From Lentzea sp. NBRC 102530 (GTDB lineage Bacteria; Actinomycetota; Actinomycetes; Mycobacteriales; Pseudonocardiaceae), in the NCBI RefSeq assembly GCF_030269365.1, contig NZ_BSTF01000004.1, positions 248,001 through 312,000 of the forward strand: a DNA stretch of 64,000 bases, given 5' to 3'. This document shows positions 50,608-58,864 of this stretch, piece by piece (position 1 is the stretch's first letter; each line of letters starts with the position of its first letter). The position numbers and the translations under genes are program-made. The notes beneath the pieces were generated by a model. That model was not told where the DNA came from. It saw only the letters and a list, made by a program, of their open reading frames with translations, and made no database searches.

Positions 50608-51909
50608 TCATGAGCGTTCCTTGGGGTCCTGGTGACCGCCGTTGCCCACGGACTTGTTCAGCTCCTTCCCCAGTTCCTTCGCGGGATGGACCAGATCGCC
50701 GTAGTTCGGCATCAGGTGGCTGACGTCCTTGCTGGCCACGGCACGCACCCAGTTCTGGCCGTCGAGCACCCCCTTGCTCATGGGCGAGTCCACACGGTCC
50801 GCCGCACGCCCGGCCGCGTAGCCGGGGTCGCCCATGTCCTCCCTGCGCGTGGTGAGCGGCGGTTGGTTCATCTTCTCGTAGAGCTCCTTGACCTTCTGCT
50901 TTCGCGCAGGCCCGCTCTCCTTCACACGGTTCGCCCAGTCGTCGACCTTCCGGCTCGTCCGCTGCGCGAAGTCGTCGACCTTGTTCATCGCGTTGTCGAC
51001 GCCGTCCTGGATCCGCCTGTTCGCGTTGCCGAGTCCCTCACCGATGTTGTCCAGCGTGTCTGCTCTGGACACCCTGGTCGCCGAGTCGGACGCCAGTTCC
51101 GCCGCGCGCTGGTTGCCATGGCGGCTGTTGGGCATCTGCCTGCTCAGCGCGGCCAGGTCGTCGGCCTGCCTGCGCATCGCCTCGCCGGCCCGCTTCGCCA
51201 GGGAGCCGAGCTTGTCGAGTGCCTTGAACAGCTTGGCGACGAACCTCGCGATCTTGGTACCGATCTCGACGGCCTTGGTGATCGCGCGGGTGATGAAGGC
51301 CGCGATCGAGGCGCCGGCGGTGGGAACGGCCGACGCGGCGGCCGGGATGCCCCACATCAGCAGGGTTCCCGCGAGGTCGGCGAGCAGGTCGCGGATCAAC
51401 GCCCTGGTGGCGGCGACGACAGCACCGGCCACCTTGACCTTGTTCGCCGCCGAGGAGGCCGCGGCGGCAGAGCCCTGCAGTTGTGCGACCAGGGTGCCGC
51501 ACCGGGTTCGGTACGCGTCGGCGGCGTCGCCGGTCCAGTCCGCGAGCGCCTTCGCCTGGTTCTGGTAGGCGGTGGCCTCCTCGTTCAGGCGTTTGGCGAT
51601 GTTGTCCCAGGTCTTGCCGACCGCCTCGATGGCCGGCGGGTCGCCCGCGAGTTTGTCGAAGGCATCGCGGACGAAGCCCACGTTCTCGATGATCCAGCCG
51701 ACGACGGACGAGGCGAGAGTGCCGAGCGGGTCGGTGAGGAGACCGGCGACGTCGAGCACCATCGCGGCGCCGTCGATGCCGAGCGCGACCGGGTCGATGT
51801 CGTTGCCCTCGAGGAACGGCCTGACCAGATCCTCGCCGGTGTCGGCGAAGCCGGCGCCCGCGAGCCACTTCGGGTCTTCCTTCTTCTGCACGATCAACGG
51901 GTTGCTCAT
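50608..51909 (-). CDS. Long WXG100-superfamily type VII secretion substrate
   Basis: A 433-aa protein. The N-terminal 90 residues are hydrophobic/helical. A WXG-like hairpin follows at about 95-190 ('AVGKTWDNIAKRLNEEATAY', 'WTGDAADAYRTRCGTL' carrying the W-x-G turn), then two amphipathic hydrophobic helices ('LLADLAGTLLMWGIPAAASA', 'AFITRAITKAVEIGTKIARF') and a charged helical C-terminus ('NRRIQDGVDNAMNKVDDFAQ'). No nuclease or NADase motif is visible at the end, so effector activity is unassigned. ATG 51909 has GGAGG five bases upstream and is preferred to GTG 51924. Confidence 0.82.
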   Translation of the reverse strand: MSNPLIVQKKEDPKWLAGAGFADTGEDLVRPFLEGNDIDPVALGIDGAAMVLDVAGLLTDPLGTLASSVVGWIIENVGFVRDAFDKLAGDPPAIEAVGKTWDNIAKRLNEEATAYQNQAKALADWTGDAADAYRTRCGTLVAQLQGSAAAASSAANKVKVAGAVVAATRALIRDLLADLAGTLLMWGIPAAASAVPTAGASIAAFITRAITKAVEIGTKIARFVAKLFKALDKLGSLAKRAGEAMRRQADDLAALSRQMPNSRHGNQRAAELASDSATRVSRADTLDNIGEGLGNANRRIQDGVDNAMNKVDDFAQRTSRKVDDWANRVKESGPARKQKVKELYEKMNQPPLTTRREDMGDPGYAAGRAADRVDSPMSKGVLDGQNWVRAVASKDVSHLMPNYGDLVHPAKELGKELNKSVGNGGHQDPKERS

Positions 51910-51952
51910 CGGTTCCTCCGCCACCGGGTCAGCGGATGCTGGTAGCGGGCTG

Positions 51953-52393
51953 TCACGTCGCTGTCTTCCTGGTGCGGAACATTCGGAAGGTGATGAAGAG
52001 CGCTACTGCGGGAACGCCCAGGAGACTGAGGACCGCGAGGCCCTTGCGCGGCTCATGGTTTTCGGCCAGTCCCCACTCCCAGCTTCCGCTGGACATCCCC
52101 GATCCGACGCGGGTTCTGGTCATCGGCACCTGCTTGCCGATGTCGTCGGGCGTCAAACCGGAGTCGTCGCTGACGTAGGAGTGGCGTCGGCCGTCATCGT
52201 CGGCGACGACGGTCGCCTTGCAGGTCCAGAGCAGTCCGAACACCCACCAGTTGCGGGCACAGGAAATGTCCTCGGCGTACCCCTTGCGTTCGCCACCGGA
52301 CGCCACCTCGCCGCTGAACGTGACCGCTCCAGCGTGCGCGGTGTAGAGAGCCACGATCCACAGGACCACGGCGATCGCGATGCGCTTGATCAT
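51953..52393 (-). CDS. Membrane protein with one Cys/Trp domain (DUF6346-like), paralogue
   Basis: A 146-aa close paralogue of 48889-49365: helix 'IAIAVVLWIVALYTAHAGAV', domain 'ISCARNWWVFGLLWTCKATV' and 'SGLTPDDIGKQVPM', helix 'VLSLLGVPAVALFITFRMF'. ATG 52393 lies 2 nt after the stop of the EspC-like gene. Its position between the two WXG-type genes shows that it belongs to the secretion-substrate operon. Confidence 0.82.
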   Translation of the reverse strand: MIKRIAIAVVLWIVALYTAHAGAVTFSGEVASGGERKGYAEDISCARNWWVFGLLWTCKATVVADDDGRRHSYVSDDSGLTPDDIGKQVPMTRTRVGSGMSSGSWEWGLAENHEPRKGLAVLSLLGVPAVALFITFRMFRTRKTAT

Positions 52394-52395
52394 GA

Positions 52396-52701
52396 TCAGC
52401 CGTCCAGTCCCCGGAAGGAGGCGCGGTTGCCGTCGTCGCTCTGCTGGTAGGTCTCCGCAGTCGAACAGAGGCTGTCACCGGTTGCCTCGAACGCCCTGGG
52501 CAGTTCGGCGAGCAGCGACTTCGCTTTGTCGAGTTCGTCGTTGAAGATGAAAGACCACACCTGGCAGAGTTCGCCCATCACGTTGGGGCCCAGACTCACC
52601 TGAGAGGCGGAGGCGACCTCCTGCAACGAAGGGGCGAGTCGGCCGACGAGTTGCTTGCCGTGGGCCGTGATGGCCTCGGACCGCGCCGCGAAGCCGCTCA
52701 T
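52396..52701 (-). CDS. EspC/WXG100-like small type VII secretion target
   Basis: A 101-aa all-helical protein of the size and pattern of ESX-secretion-associated EspC/WXG100 proteins: helix 1 'FAARSEAITAHGKQLVGRLA', a central turn, helix 2 'ELDKAKSLLAELPRAFEATG', and C-terminal 'STAETYQQSDDGNR' containing the YxxxD/E-type export signal (Y-Q-Q-S-D). ATG 52701 overlaps the stop of the YbaB-like gene (ATGA). Confidence 0.82.
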   Translation of the reverse strand: MSGFAARSEAITAHGKQLVGRLAPSLQEVASASQVSLGPNVMGELCQVWSFIFNDELDKAKSLLAELPRAFEATGDSLCSTAETYQQSDDGNRASFRGLDG

Positions 52702-53150
52702 CGCAGCACCGAGTTTCCGCCGAAGTCGTCGTCATCACCCTGGGGCGGAGCGGGGCGGCGTGGCGCGGGCTTTGGCTCCTCGATCGTGCCGGCCGGGTCG
52801 ATCACGGCGATGCCCTGTTCTACCTGTTCGCGCAGGAAAGCCATGCCCTCGCCGTCGCCGAGCAGTGGCCGCATCGTGTCCTCGATCTTGCGCGCGGCTT
52901 CGACCTGGGCACGGCGGATGGTGTCCATGATCGTGCGGCCCAGGGCGGTGTGGCCCAGGTCGTCGGCCCTGGGAGTGAGCTGGAGCGACTCGATGCGGCC
53001 GCCGGAACCAACAGTGACGATGACGGAGCCGTCCGGGCTCTGGGCCTCGGTGCGGGACTCCCGGAACGCGGTCTGGATGGCGTTCGCCTGCTCCTGGACC
53101 TGCTGGAGTCGCTGCTCGAAGTCGGCGAGGTACTGGTGCGGATCGATCAC
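52698..53150 (-). CDS. YbaB/EbfC-family DNA-binding-like protein
   Basis: A 150-aa protein with the YbaB fold: N-terminal helix 'LADFEQRLQQVQEQANAIQT', the strand pair 'GSVIVTVGSGGRIESLQLTP', a long helix 'TALGRTIMDTIRRAQVEAAR', then an acidic disordered tail ending 'GDDDDFGGNSVLR'. In actinomycete ESX loci YbaB-like proteins commonly lead the WXG genes, as here. GTG 53150 is the first codon of the operon. Confidence 0.85.
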   Translation of the reverse strand: MIDPHQYLADFEQRLQQVQEQANAIQTAFRESRTEAQSPDGSVIVTVGSGGRIESLQLTPRADDLGHTALGRTIMDTIRRAQVEAARKIEDTMRPLLGDGEGMAFLREQVEQGIAVIDPAGTIEEPKPAPRRPAPPQGDDDDFGGNSVLR

Positions 53151-53206
53151 GACCGGATGATCCCATTCAACCGAACTCTCCGCGCACGATTCGGCACAAT
53201 GCGTGC

Positions 53207-53761
53207 ATGGTCAAGCCGCTTGTGACGGGGGAGATGAGGGAACACGCCCGGCGCGTGCCCAACAACTGGCTGCACGTGATCGACCCCGCGCACGACATGG
53301 CCGGCGGCGTTCCCGCCGAGGCTGTGATCGGCCGGTATCTCGTCGACGCTCGGGGTGAGATCACCGACCAGTACGTGCCGAATCCTCGGTACCAGCCGTG
53401 TGAGATCACCTTCGAGAACGACCTCGAGTCGGTGATGTACCTAGTGCAACGCGGATACGAGGACAAGCAGGCGCTCGTGGACACGGTGCTGGCGGCCGAA
53501 CTGGTGCTGCCCGCCGATCCGGCTCGCGAGCCGCGTGGACATCTGGTGATGCGCGGCGACATCGTGGACGTCTTCGCCTCGGAACAGGCCCGGCCGCGTG
53601 ACTGGCCGCCGCACTGGCACCGCTTTCACGGGGTGGAGCTGGCCGTTGTCGTCGACGGGCTGGAGCGGCCGGTCACGTTGCTGCTGACAGCGCAGGGCGG
53701 GGTTCAGTTCGAGATTCCCGGCGACCTGCTCGTCGACGGTCTGCGCGCCGTGATCTCGTGA
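53207..53761 (+). CDS. Type VII secretion system-associated protein (SseB-like)
   Basis: A 184-aa protein matching the actinomycete family annotated as T7SS-associated: 'NNWLHVIDPAHDMAGGVPAE', 'VIGRYLVDARGEITDQYVPN' and 'PRYQPCEITFENDLESVMYL', then a basic/aromatic C-terminal half. It is divergent from the YbaB-EspC-WXG operon (56 bp gap) and coupled to the following membrane-protein gene. ATG 53207 lies 6 nt after CACAAT, again leaderless-like. No EccB/C/D/E core secretion gene occurs in the window. Confidence 0.8.
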   Translation: MVKPLVTGEMREHARRVPNNWLHVIDPAHDMAGGVPAEAVIGRYLVDARGEITDQYVPNPRYQPCEITFENDLESVMYLVQRGYEDKQALVDTVLAAELVLPADPAREPRGHLVMRGDIVDVFASEQARPRDWPPHWHRFHGVELAVVVDGLERPVTLLLTAQGGVQFEIPGDLLVDGLRAVIS

Positions 53762-54726
53762 CAACGGGAGCGCAGCCGGCCAGACGCAAGGGGGGCCAAC
53801 GGCGGATGAAAGCCGTCCGCATCCTGCACCAGATCTTCGGCTTCCTGATCATTCCCGTTCTCGGGTACCTGCTCGGCGCGACGATCTTCAACTACTTCTC
53901 GAACAAGGTCGAGACCGAAGACCTGAGCGAAGCCAGCCACATCATCGTCGCTACCTCGTGCGACCGGCACGGTCCGGTGACCTTGCGTGGCTTCGGCTGG
54001 GTGTACGAGTGCCGGGCCACGGTCACGAACAAAGTCAACGGCAACGTCGTGACGGCGACCGCGCGAGGGTTTCTCCGTCCCGAGCTCATCGGCAAGCAGG
54101 TGGTGGGTGAAGGGTTCAACCGCGGGGACCTGTATCCCGTGCGTCCCTACGCGGGATGGGGCATGGTCCTGCTCCTGCCGTTCGGCGTTCTTTGGTTGTA
54201 CGTGTACATCGCCGCGGTCTGGCCGCTGCTGCCCGAACGGCGCGAGCCCCGCCCCCTGCCCGTTCGCTATCAACGGCCTGAGAACTTGTCAGCGCCCAGT
54301 CGTGCGGTGCGCGTCTTTGGCGGACATCGGCGCACGTGGCTGTTTTACGTCTTCGTCGTCGGATGTCTGTGGCTGCTCGTGTCGTACACGTTCGAGGACG
54401 ATGTGATCGCCTCCGGTGTCAGGACCGCGTCCTGGACGGTGATAGCCCTCGTGATCATCGCTGTCGCCTGGCGGGCGTTCCGGGAACCGATGGTCGCGAT
54501 CTCCCCGGAGGGAATGGAGTGGCGCGGAATGAACCTCGGCTGGGCCGAGATCCAGGATGTGCGCCTGACTCGTCGTCACGTCCTGATCATCCAGCCACGC
54601 AACGGCAAGGCCGCGCGGATCGGCAGATTCGGCACCGAGCAGGCAACCCGCGTCCACGTGGCCATGGGGCACTTCAGCCAGGCCACCTACGTCCGCGAGG
54701 GTGCTGACGGACGAGCGTCGACATGA
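53758..54726 (+). CDS. Membrane protein with a divergent Cys/Trp domain and C-terminal PH-like region
   Basis: A 322-aa protein. Helix 1 ('ILHQIFGFLIIPVLGYLLG') is followed by a fifth copy of the local domain ('ATSCDRHGPVTLRGFGWVYE' with the second Cys next, 'GFLRPELIGKQVV'), helix 2 ('MVLLLPFGVLWLYVYIAAVW'), helices 3 and 4 ('LFYVFVVGCLWLLVSYTF', 'ASWTVIALVIIAVAWRAF') and a cytoplasmic bPH-like end ('MVAISPEGMEWRGMNLGWAE'). GTG 53758 overlaps the T7SS-associated stop (GTGA). Probably works with the module; role unknown. Confidence 0.8.
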   Translation: MTTGAQPARRKGGQRRMKAVRILHQIFGFLIIPVLGYLLGATIFNYFSNKVETEDLSEASHIIVATSCDRHGPVTLRGFGWVYECRATVTNKVNGNVVTATARGFLRPELIGKQVVGEGFNRGDLYPVRPYAGWGMVLLLPFGVLWLYVYIAAVWPLLPERREPRPLPVRYQRPENLSAPSRAVRVFGGHRRTWLFYVFVVGCLWLLVSYTFEDDVIASGVRTASWTVIALVIIAVAWRAFREPMVAISPEGMEWRGMNLGWAEIQDVRLTRRHVLIIQPRNGKAARIGRFGTEQATRVHVAMGHFSQATYVREGADGRAST

Positions 54727-55249
54727 TCGTCGGCTCGACATCCGGACTGGAGACGACTGCAGACGTTGAACTGTCAGGGTGTCGCGCTGCCCTCGTGACC
54801 GGGATCGTCCCAAATGGATCGACCGGGGATGACGCGGACGCTTCGATCGACGTGCTGATCAACTTCTTGTCCGGGCAGGTGAATCCCGGCAGGGGCGCAG
54901 CCTGCTCGCAGTAGGTGTTCTCGCTGCCGTCGGCGCTGCCTCGATCCCACGTCGGAAGATCGGGGTAGGTGATGCGGAGGTTGTCGATGAGCTCCGCGAG
55001 CCCGCCCCTGAGCTGTTGCCTCGGATTTGCCGATGCCGTCCCGCTCGCCCAGGCCGTCGCGGCGTTGGGCGAGCTCGAACTCGCGCGCAAGCGCTTCAGG
55101 CTCGGCTGCGCGGCACGGGTGATCAGGAAGTCGACGTGGCCGTACGACAGCCCGGTGCGGCTGCGTGCGGTGATCACGATGGGGTGATCCCCGTGGTGGC
55201 GTCGATCGACGAACGCCCCGCGTTGCGCCGATCGGCCTAATCTCCCGCC
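54727..55249. other. 523-bp gap with possible decayed coding on the minus strand
   Basis: No intact gene is seen. On the minus strand short coding-like segments appear in different frames ('SRTGLSYGHVDFLITRAAQP', 'EFELAQRRDGLGERDGIGKS'), suggesting an old degraded gene. The right end carries the -10 box of the next gene. Confidence 0.45.
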
Positions 55250-55882
55250 ATGCGGACGAGGCTGACCCCCATGCAGCAGGCGGTGGTGGACGCCGGTCGC
55301 CCGCTGCCCCAGCTCACCGATCCGCTGGAGGTCGAGCTCCAGGTGAGCGCGGTCGCGGGACCCTTCGCCGACAACGAGGAACTGTGGGAAGTCGTCGTGA
55401 GGCACCTGGGCGAGGTGCCGAGTCGGCGTAGCGCCGCGCTCCTCACCGCGCTCGGGCACGTGCTGCCCGGCAGGCCCGGCAACTGGGCCAGGGAGGCGGC
55501 CAAGCACCAGCCCGGGCCGCAGTGGGATCTGGGAGCGCTTTCATTCGGGGAGTGCTGGATCGGGGACCGGTCGATCGATGCCGGATATTTGGCACTGTTG
55601 TGCAGTTATGCGTACGGGGATGTGCCTCACGCGATGGTTTTCATGATCGACGAAATCAGCGGGAGTCTCACTCGGCACGCCTTTCTCACACGGCAGGTCG
55701 AGGAGGCGCTGGCTCGGCTGAGGGACGAGATGCGGTTGGAGTTGATCACTCCTGAGGCGGCTCATTGGCTGCTCAGCCGCAGTTACGACCGGTTCGAGCG
55801 GCGGCCCGGGCTCGGGGTGAGCCTGGACGTGCACCAGACCCGGTTGGTGGCGCGGCGGCGTATTGCCCTTGCGATGAATTGA
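55250..55882 (+). CDS. Hypothetical protein, 210 aa
   Basis: Unrecognised soluble helical protein ('MQQAVVDAGRPLPQLTDPLE', 'DVPHAMVFMIDEISGSLTRH', 'RQVEEALARLRDEMRLELIT'). ATG 55250 lies exactly 6 nt after TAATCT (55238-55243), a good TAnnnT -10 box, so this start is probably leaderless and real. From about 55560 codon usage becomes slightly less GC-biased than in the neighbours, hinting at separate ancestry. The downstream permease gene begins 115 nt later. Confidence 0.72.
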   Translation: MRTRLTPMQQAVVDAGRPLPQLTDPLEVELQVSAVAGPFADNEELWEVVVRHLGEVPSRRSAALLTALGHVLPGRPGNWAREAAKHQPGPQWDLGALSFGECWIGDRSIDAGYLALLCSYAYGDVPHAMVFMIDEISGSLTRHAFLTRQVEEALARLRDEMRLELITPEAAHWLLSRSYDRFERRPGLGVSLDVHQTRLVARRRIALAMN

Positions 55883-55997
55883 CGTGGGTGTGCGCATCGC
55901 AACGTGGCGATTCAGCCGACTGTGCAGATTGTCTGTAGCTCGATCGGGGGTGGGCTATTACTGTCCGGGTTGTCGATCACAGGGCGGAGGGATGGTC

Positions 55998-57311
55998 GTG
56001 GCCGCTCTTCTCGGGCGTGATGATCAGGCCCTGAGTCGGGTGCCGGATCAGGCGCGGCACGGGTGGGTGTCCGTTGCCACGCAGCGGTTCGGGCAGACGA
56101 CGGCGCTCAGCCAGTTGCTGCTGGGGGCGACGCTCGGGTTCGGGATGTCCTTCTGGGACGCGGTGCTGGCGTTGACGGCCGGGGCCGTGCTGCTCAACGT
56201 CGTCGCGGTGGGCGTGGGGGTCATCGGGCAGCGGGAAGGGCTTTCCACCGCGCTGCTCAGCCGGTGGACCGGGTTCGGGCACGCCGGGTCGGCGGTGCTG
56301 GGGTTGATCATCGCCCTGTCCTGCACCGGGTGGTTCGGGGTGCAGACCGGGTTGGCGGGGGCGGCGCTCGCCACGACGGCCGGGGTGCTGCCGGCGCCTG
56401 TGTGGGCCTTGTTGTTCGGGATCGTGGTCACGGTCATCGCGGCCTACGGGTTCCGGTGGATGGCGTGGACCTCGTACGTGGCGGTGCCCGCGTTCCTGGT
56501 GTTGCTGGGGTGGGTGTTGCTCACCCACGTCAACGCTGTCGGGGCCGCGTTCAGCGCGCCACCGGGCAACTCGATCGGCATGCTCACGGCCATCACGCTG
56601 GTGACCGGCAGCTTCATCGTCGGGGCGGCGATCGCGCCGGACATGACGCGCTTCCACCGCAACGGGTGGGACGTCGTCAAGCAGACGGTTCTCGGGATCA
56701 CGGCCGGCGAGTGGGTCATCAGTCTCGTGGGGGTGCTGCTGGCGCGGGGGCTCGGCACCACGGACGTCCTGGGGGTCGTGACCGGAACCGGTGGGTGGAT
56801 CGGGGCGCTGATCGTCGTCACGGCGGTGCTGAAGATCAACGACTGGAACCTCTACTCCGCCTCGCTCGGGCTCGTGAACTTCTTCGACGCCGTGTTCCGC
56901 GTCCGGATCAGCCGCGCGCAGGTGACGGTCATGGTCGGGTGCGCGGGCAGCTTCCTCGCGGCGGCCGGGATCGTGCAGCAGTTCAGCCACTTCCTGGTGC
57001 TGCTCGGGGTGGTGTTCCCGCCGGTCGCGGGGATCATGATGGCCGAGTACCACGTGGTGCGGAGGTGGCGGCACGAGATGATCTCGACGCGCCCGTTCGT
57101 GCCCCGGTCGGCGCCGTCGTGGGTGCCCGCGACGGTGGTCATCTGGCCCGTCTCGGCGATCCTCGGCGAGGTGCTGCCGTTCGGGCAGTCCAGTGTGAAC
57201 TCGCTCGTGCTCGCGTTCGGCCTGTACGTGGTCGCCGGGCGCTTCGACCTGCTGCAGATGCGGACGCGCCGGGCCACCACCCGCAAGATCGGCGAAGCGA
57301 AGGCCGCCTGA
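55998..57311 (+). CDS. NCS1-family purine/cytosine/hydantoin permease (CodB-like)
   Basis: A 437-aa secondary transporter with about 12 membrane helices. Family signs: 'LLLGATLGFGMSFWDAVLAL', 'ALSCTGWFGVQTGLAGAAL', 'SFIVGAAIAPDMTRFHRNGW' and 'KINDWNLYSASLGLVNFF' correspond to the NCS1 substrate- and cation-site helices 1, 3, 6 and 8. Import of a nucleobase, hydantoin or allantoin-like compound is expected, and the next gene is a hydantoinase/oxoprolinase homologue. GTG 55998 has GGAGG seven bases upstream; ATG 55992 directly abuts GGAGGG and is less suitable. First gene of a four-gene operon. Confidence 0.9.
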   Translation: MAALLGRDDQALSRVPDQARHGWVSVATQRFGQTTALSQLLLGATLGFGMSFWDAVLALTAGAVLLNVVAVGVGVIGQREGLSTALLSRWTGFGHAGSAVLGLIIALSCTGWFGVQTGLAGAALATTAGVLPAPVWALLFGIVVTVIAAYGFRWMAWTSYVAVPAFLVLLGWVLLTHVNAVGAAFSAPPGNSIGMLTAITLVTGSFIVGAAIAPDMTRFHRNGWDVVKQTVLGITAGEWVISLVGVLLARGLGTTDVLGVVTGTGGWIGALIVVTAVLKINDWNLYSASLGLVNFFDAVFRVRISRAQVTVMVGCAGSFLAAAGIVQQFSHFLVLLGVVFPPVAGIMMAEYHVVRRWRHEMISTRPFVPRSAPSWVPATVVIWPVSAILGEVLPFGQSSVNSLVLAFGLYVVAGRFDLLQMRTRRATTRKIGEAKAA

Positions 57312-57312
57312 C

Positions 57313-58854
57313 GTGCACATCGGGATCGACGTCGGCGGCACCAACACCGATGCCGTGCTGGTACGGGGACGGACGGTGCTGGCCTCGTGCAAGGCGACGA
57401 CGACGGCCGACGTGACGGGCGGGATCGTCGCGGCGATCAGCGGGCTGCGGCACGCGTTCGAACCGCGGCAGGTCACCGCCGTCATGATCGGCACCACGCA
57501 CTTCGTCAACGCCGTCGTCGAGGGACGCGACCTCGCGCGCACGGCGGCGGTTCGGCTCGGACTTCCCGCCACCACGGCACTTCCGCCGTTCGTCGACTGG
57601 CCGGACCGGCTGCGGCAGGCGATCGGCGGCCACGCGTACCTCTGCCACGGCGGGCACGAGTACGACGGCCGGGTCATCTCACCGCTGCGGGAGGACGAGC
57701 TCGAAGCGGTGGCCGAGGACCTCGCCGCCAAGAACGTCGAGTCCGTCGCCATCTCCTCGGTGTTCTCCTTGGTCAGCAACGAGTTCGAGCGCCAGGCCGC
57801 GGAGGTCCTCACCGCGCGCGTGCCGGGACTGCTGGTCAGCTTCAGCCACGAGATCGGGCGGCTCGGCCTGCTGGAGCGGGAGAACGCGACGATCATCAAC
57901 GCCGCCCTGCGCGTGCTGGCCGGGCAGATCGCCGACGGCCTCGCGGACTCCCTCCGGGCCCAGGGCGTCGACGCGCCGCTCTACCTCAGCCAGAACGACG
58001 GCACGCTGATGGACCTGGACCACGCGCGCCGCCACCCGGTCGCCACGTTCGCGTCCGGGCCCACGAACTCCATGCGCGGCGGCGCCTTCCTGGCCGGCGC
58101 GGACGACTGCGCGGTGATCGACGTCGGCGGCACCACGACGGACATCGGCGTGCTGCACCGCGGTTTCCCGCGCGAGGCGTCGTCCGAGGTGCTGATCAGC
58201 GGCGTGCGCACCAACTTCCGGATGCCCGACGTGCTGTCGGTGGGCATCGGCGGCGGCAGCGTGATCAGGGACGACGGGGGCACCGTCCGGATCGGCCCTG
58301 ACAGCGTCGGCTTCCGGCTGGCGGACGAGGCCCTGGTCTTCGGCGGCGACACGCTCACCGCCACCGACGTCGCGGTCGCCGCGGGCCTCGCCGACATCGG
58401 GGACCGCGCACGCACCCGCCACCTCGGCCGCGCGTTCGTCCAGGCCGCGCTCGACCAGATCCAGCACCGCGTCGACCACCGCCTCGACCGCACGCGCACG
58501 AGCCCCGAGCCGATGCCCGTCGTGCTGGTCGGTGGTGGCAGCGCGCTCGTGCAACGGCTCGAGGGCGCGAGCAAGATCGTCCGGCCGGAGCACCACGCCT
58601 TCGCGGGCGCCATCGGGGCCGCGATCGCCCAGGTCGGCGGCGAGGTCGACCGGGTGTTCACGATGGCGCCCGGCACCAGGGACGAGGTGCTCGACGGGGC
58701 CAGGCAGGAGGCCGTCGACCGGGCCGTCGCGGCGGGTGCCAGGGCGGGCAGCGTGCGGATCGTCGAGGTCGAGGAGATCCCGCTCGCCTACCTCCCGGGA
58801 AACGCGAGCCGGGTGCGGGCGCGTGCGGTGGGTGATCTGCTGCCGGGCCACTAG
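57313..58854 (+). CDS. Hydantoinase/oxoprolinase-family protein (HyuA-like)
   Basis: A 513-aa ATP-dependent amidohydrolase-type protein. The N-terminal Hydant_A_N domain begins 'IGIDVGGTNTDAVLV', a phosphate-binding loop of the ASKHA fold; 'VMIGTTHFVNAVVEGRDLAR', 'SFSHEIGRLGLLERENATII', then 'CAVIDVGGTTTDIGVL' (second phosphate loop) and 'LSVGIGGGSVI' are typical. It is shorter than full HyuA (about 650-700 aa), as in the DUF917-associated subfamily. GTG 57313 follows the permease stop by one base. Likely hydrolyses an imported cyclic amide; the exact substrate is not predictable. Confidence 0.9.
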   Translation: MHIGIDVGGTNTDAVLVRGRTVLASCKATTTADVTGGIVAAISGLRHAFEPRQVTAVMIGTTHFVNAVVEGRDLARTAAVRLGLPATTALPPFVDWPDRLRQAIGGHAYLCHGGHEYDGRVISPLREDELEAVAEDLAAKNVESVAISSVFSLVSNEFERQAAEVLTARVPGLLVSFSHEIGRLGLLERENATIINAALRVLAGQIADGLADSLRAQGVDAPLYLSQNDGTLMDLDHARRHPVATFASGPTNSMRGGAFLAGADDCAVIDVGGTTTDIGVLHRGFPREASSEVLISGVRTNFRMPDVLSVGIGGGSVIRDDGGTVRIGPDSVGFRLADEALVFGGDTLTATDVAVAAGLADIGDRARTRHLGRAFVQAALDQIQHRVDHRLDRTRTSPEPMPVVLVGGGSALVQRLEGASKIVRPEHHAFAGAIGAAIAQVGGEVDRVFTMAPGTRDEVLDGARQEAVDRAVAAGARAGSVRIVEVEEIPLAYLPGNASRVRARAVGDLLPGH

Positions 58855-58864
58855 TGTCTCGCCC

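Noticed and set aside
55977..57899. A 640-codon minus-strand frame opposite the permease and hydantoinase genes
   Set aside because: Rich in His/Arg/Pro without domains, while the plus strand carries two recognisable families with coupled starts.
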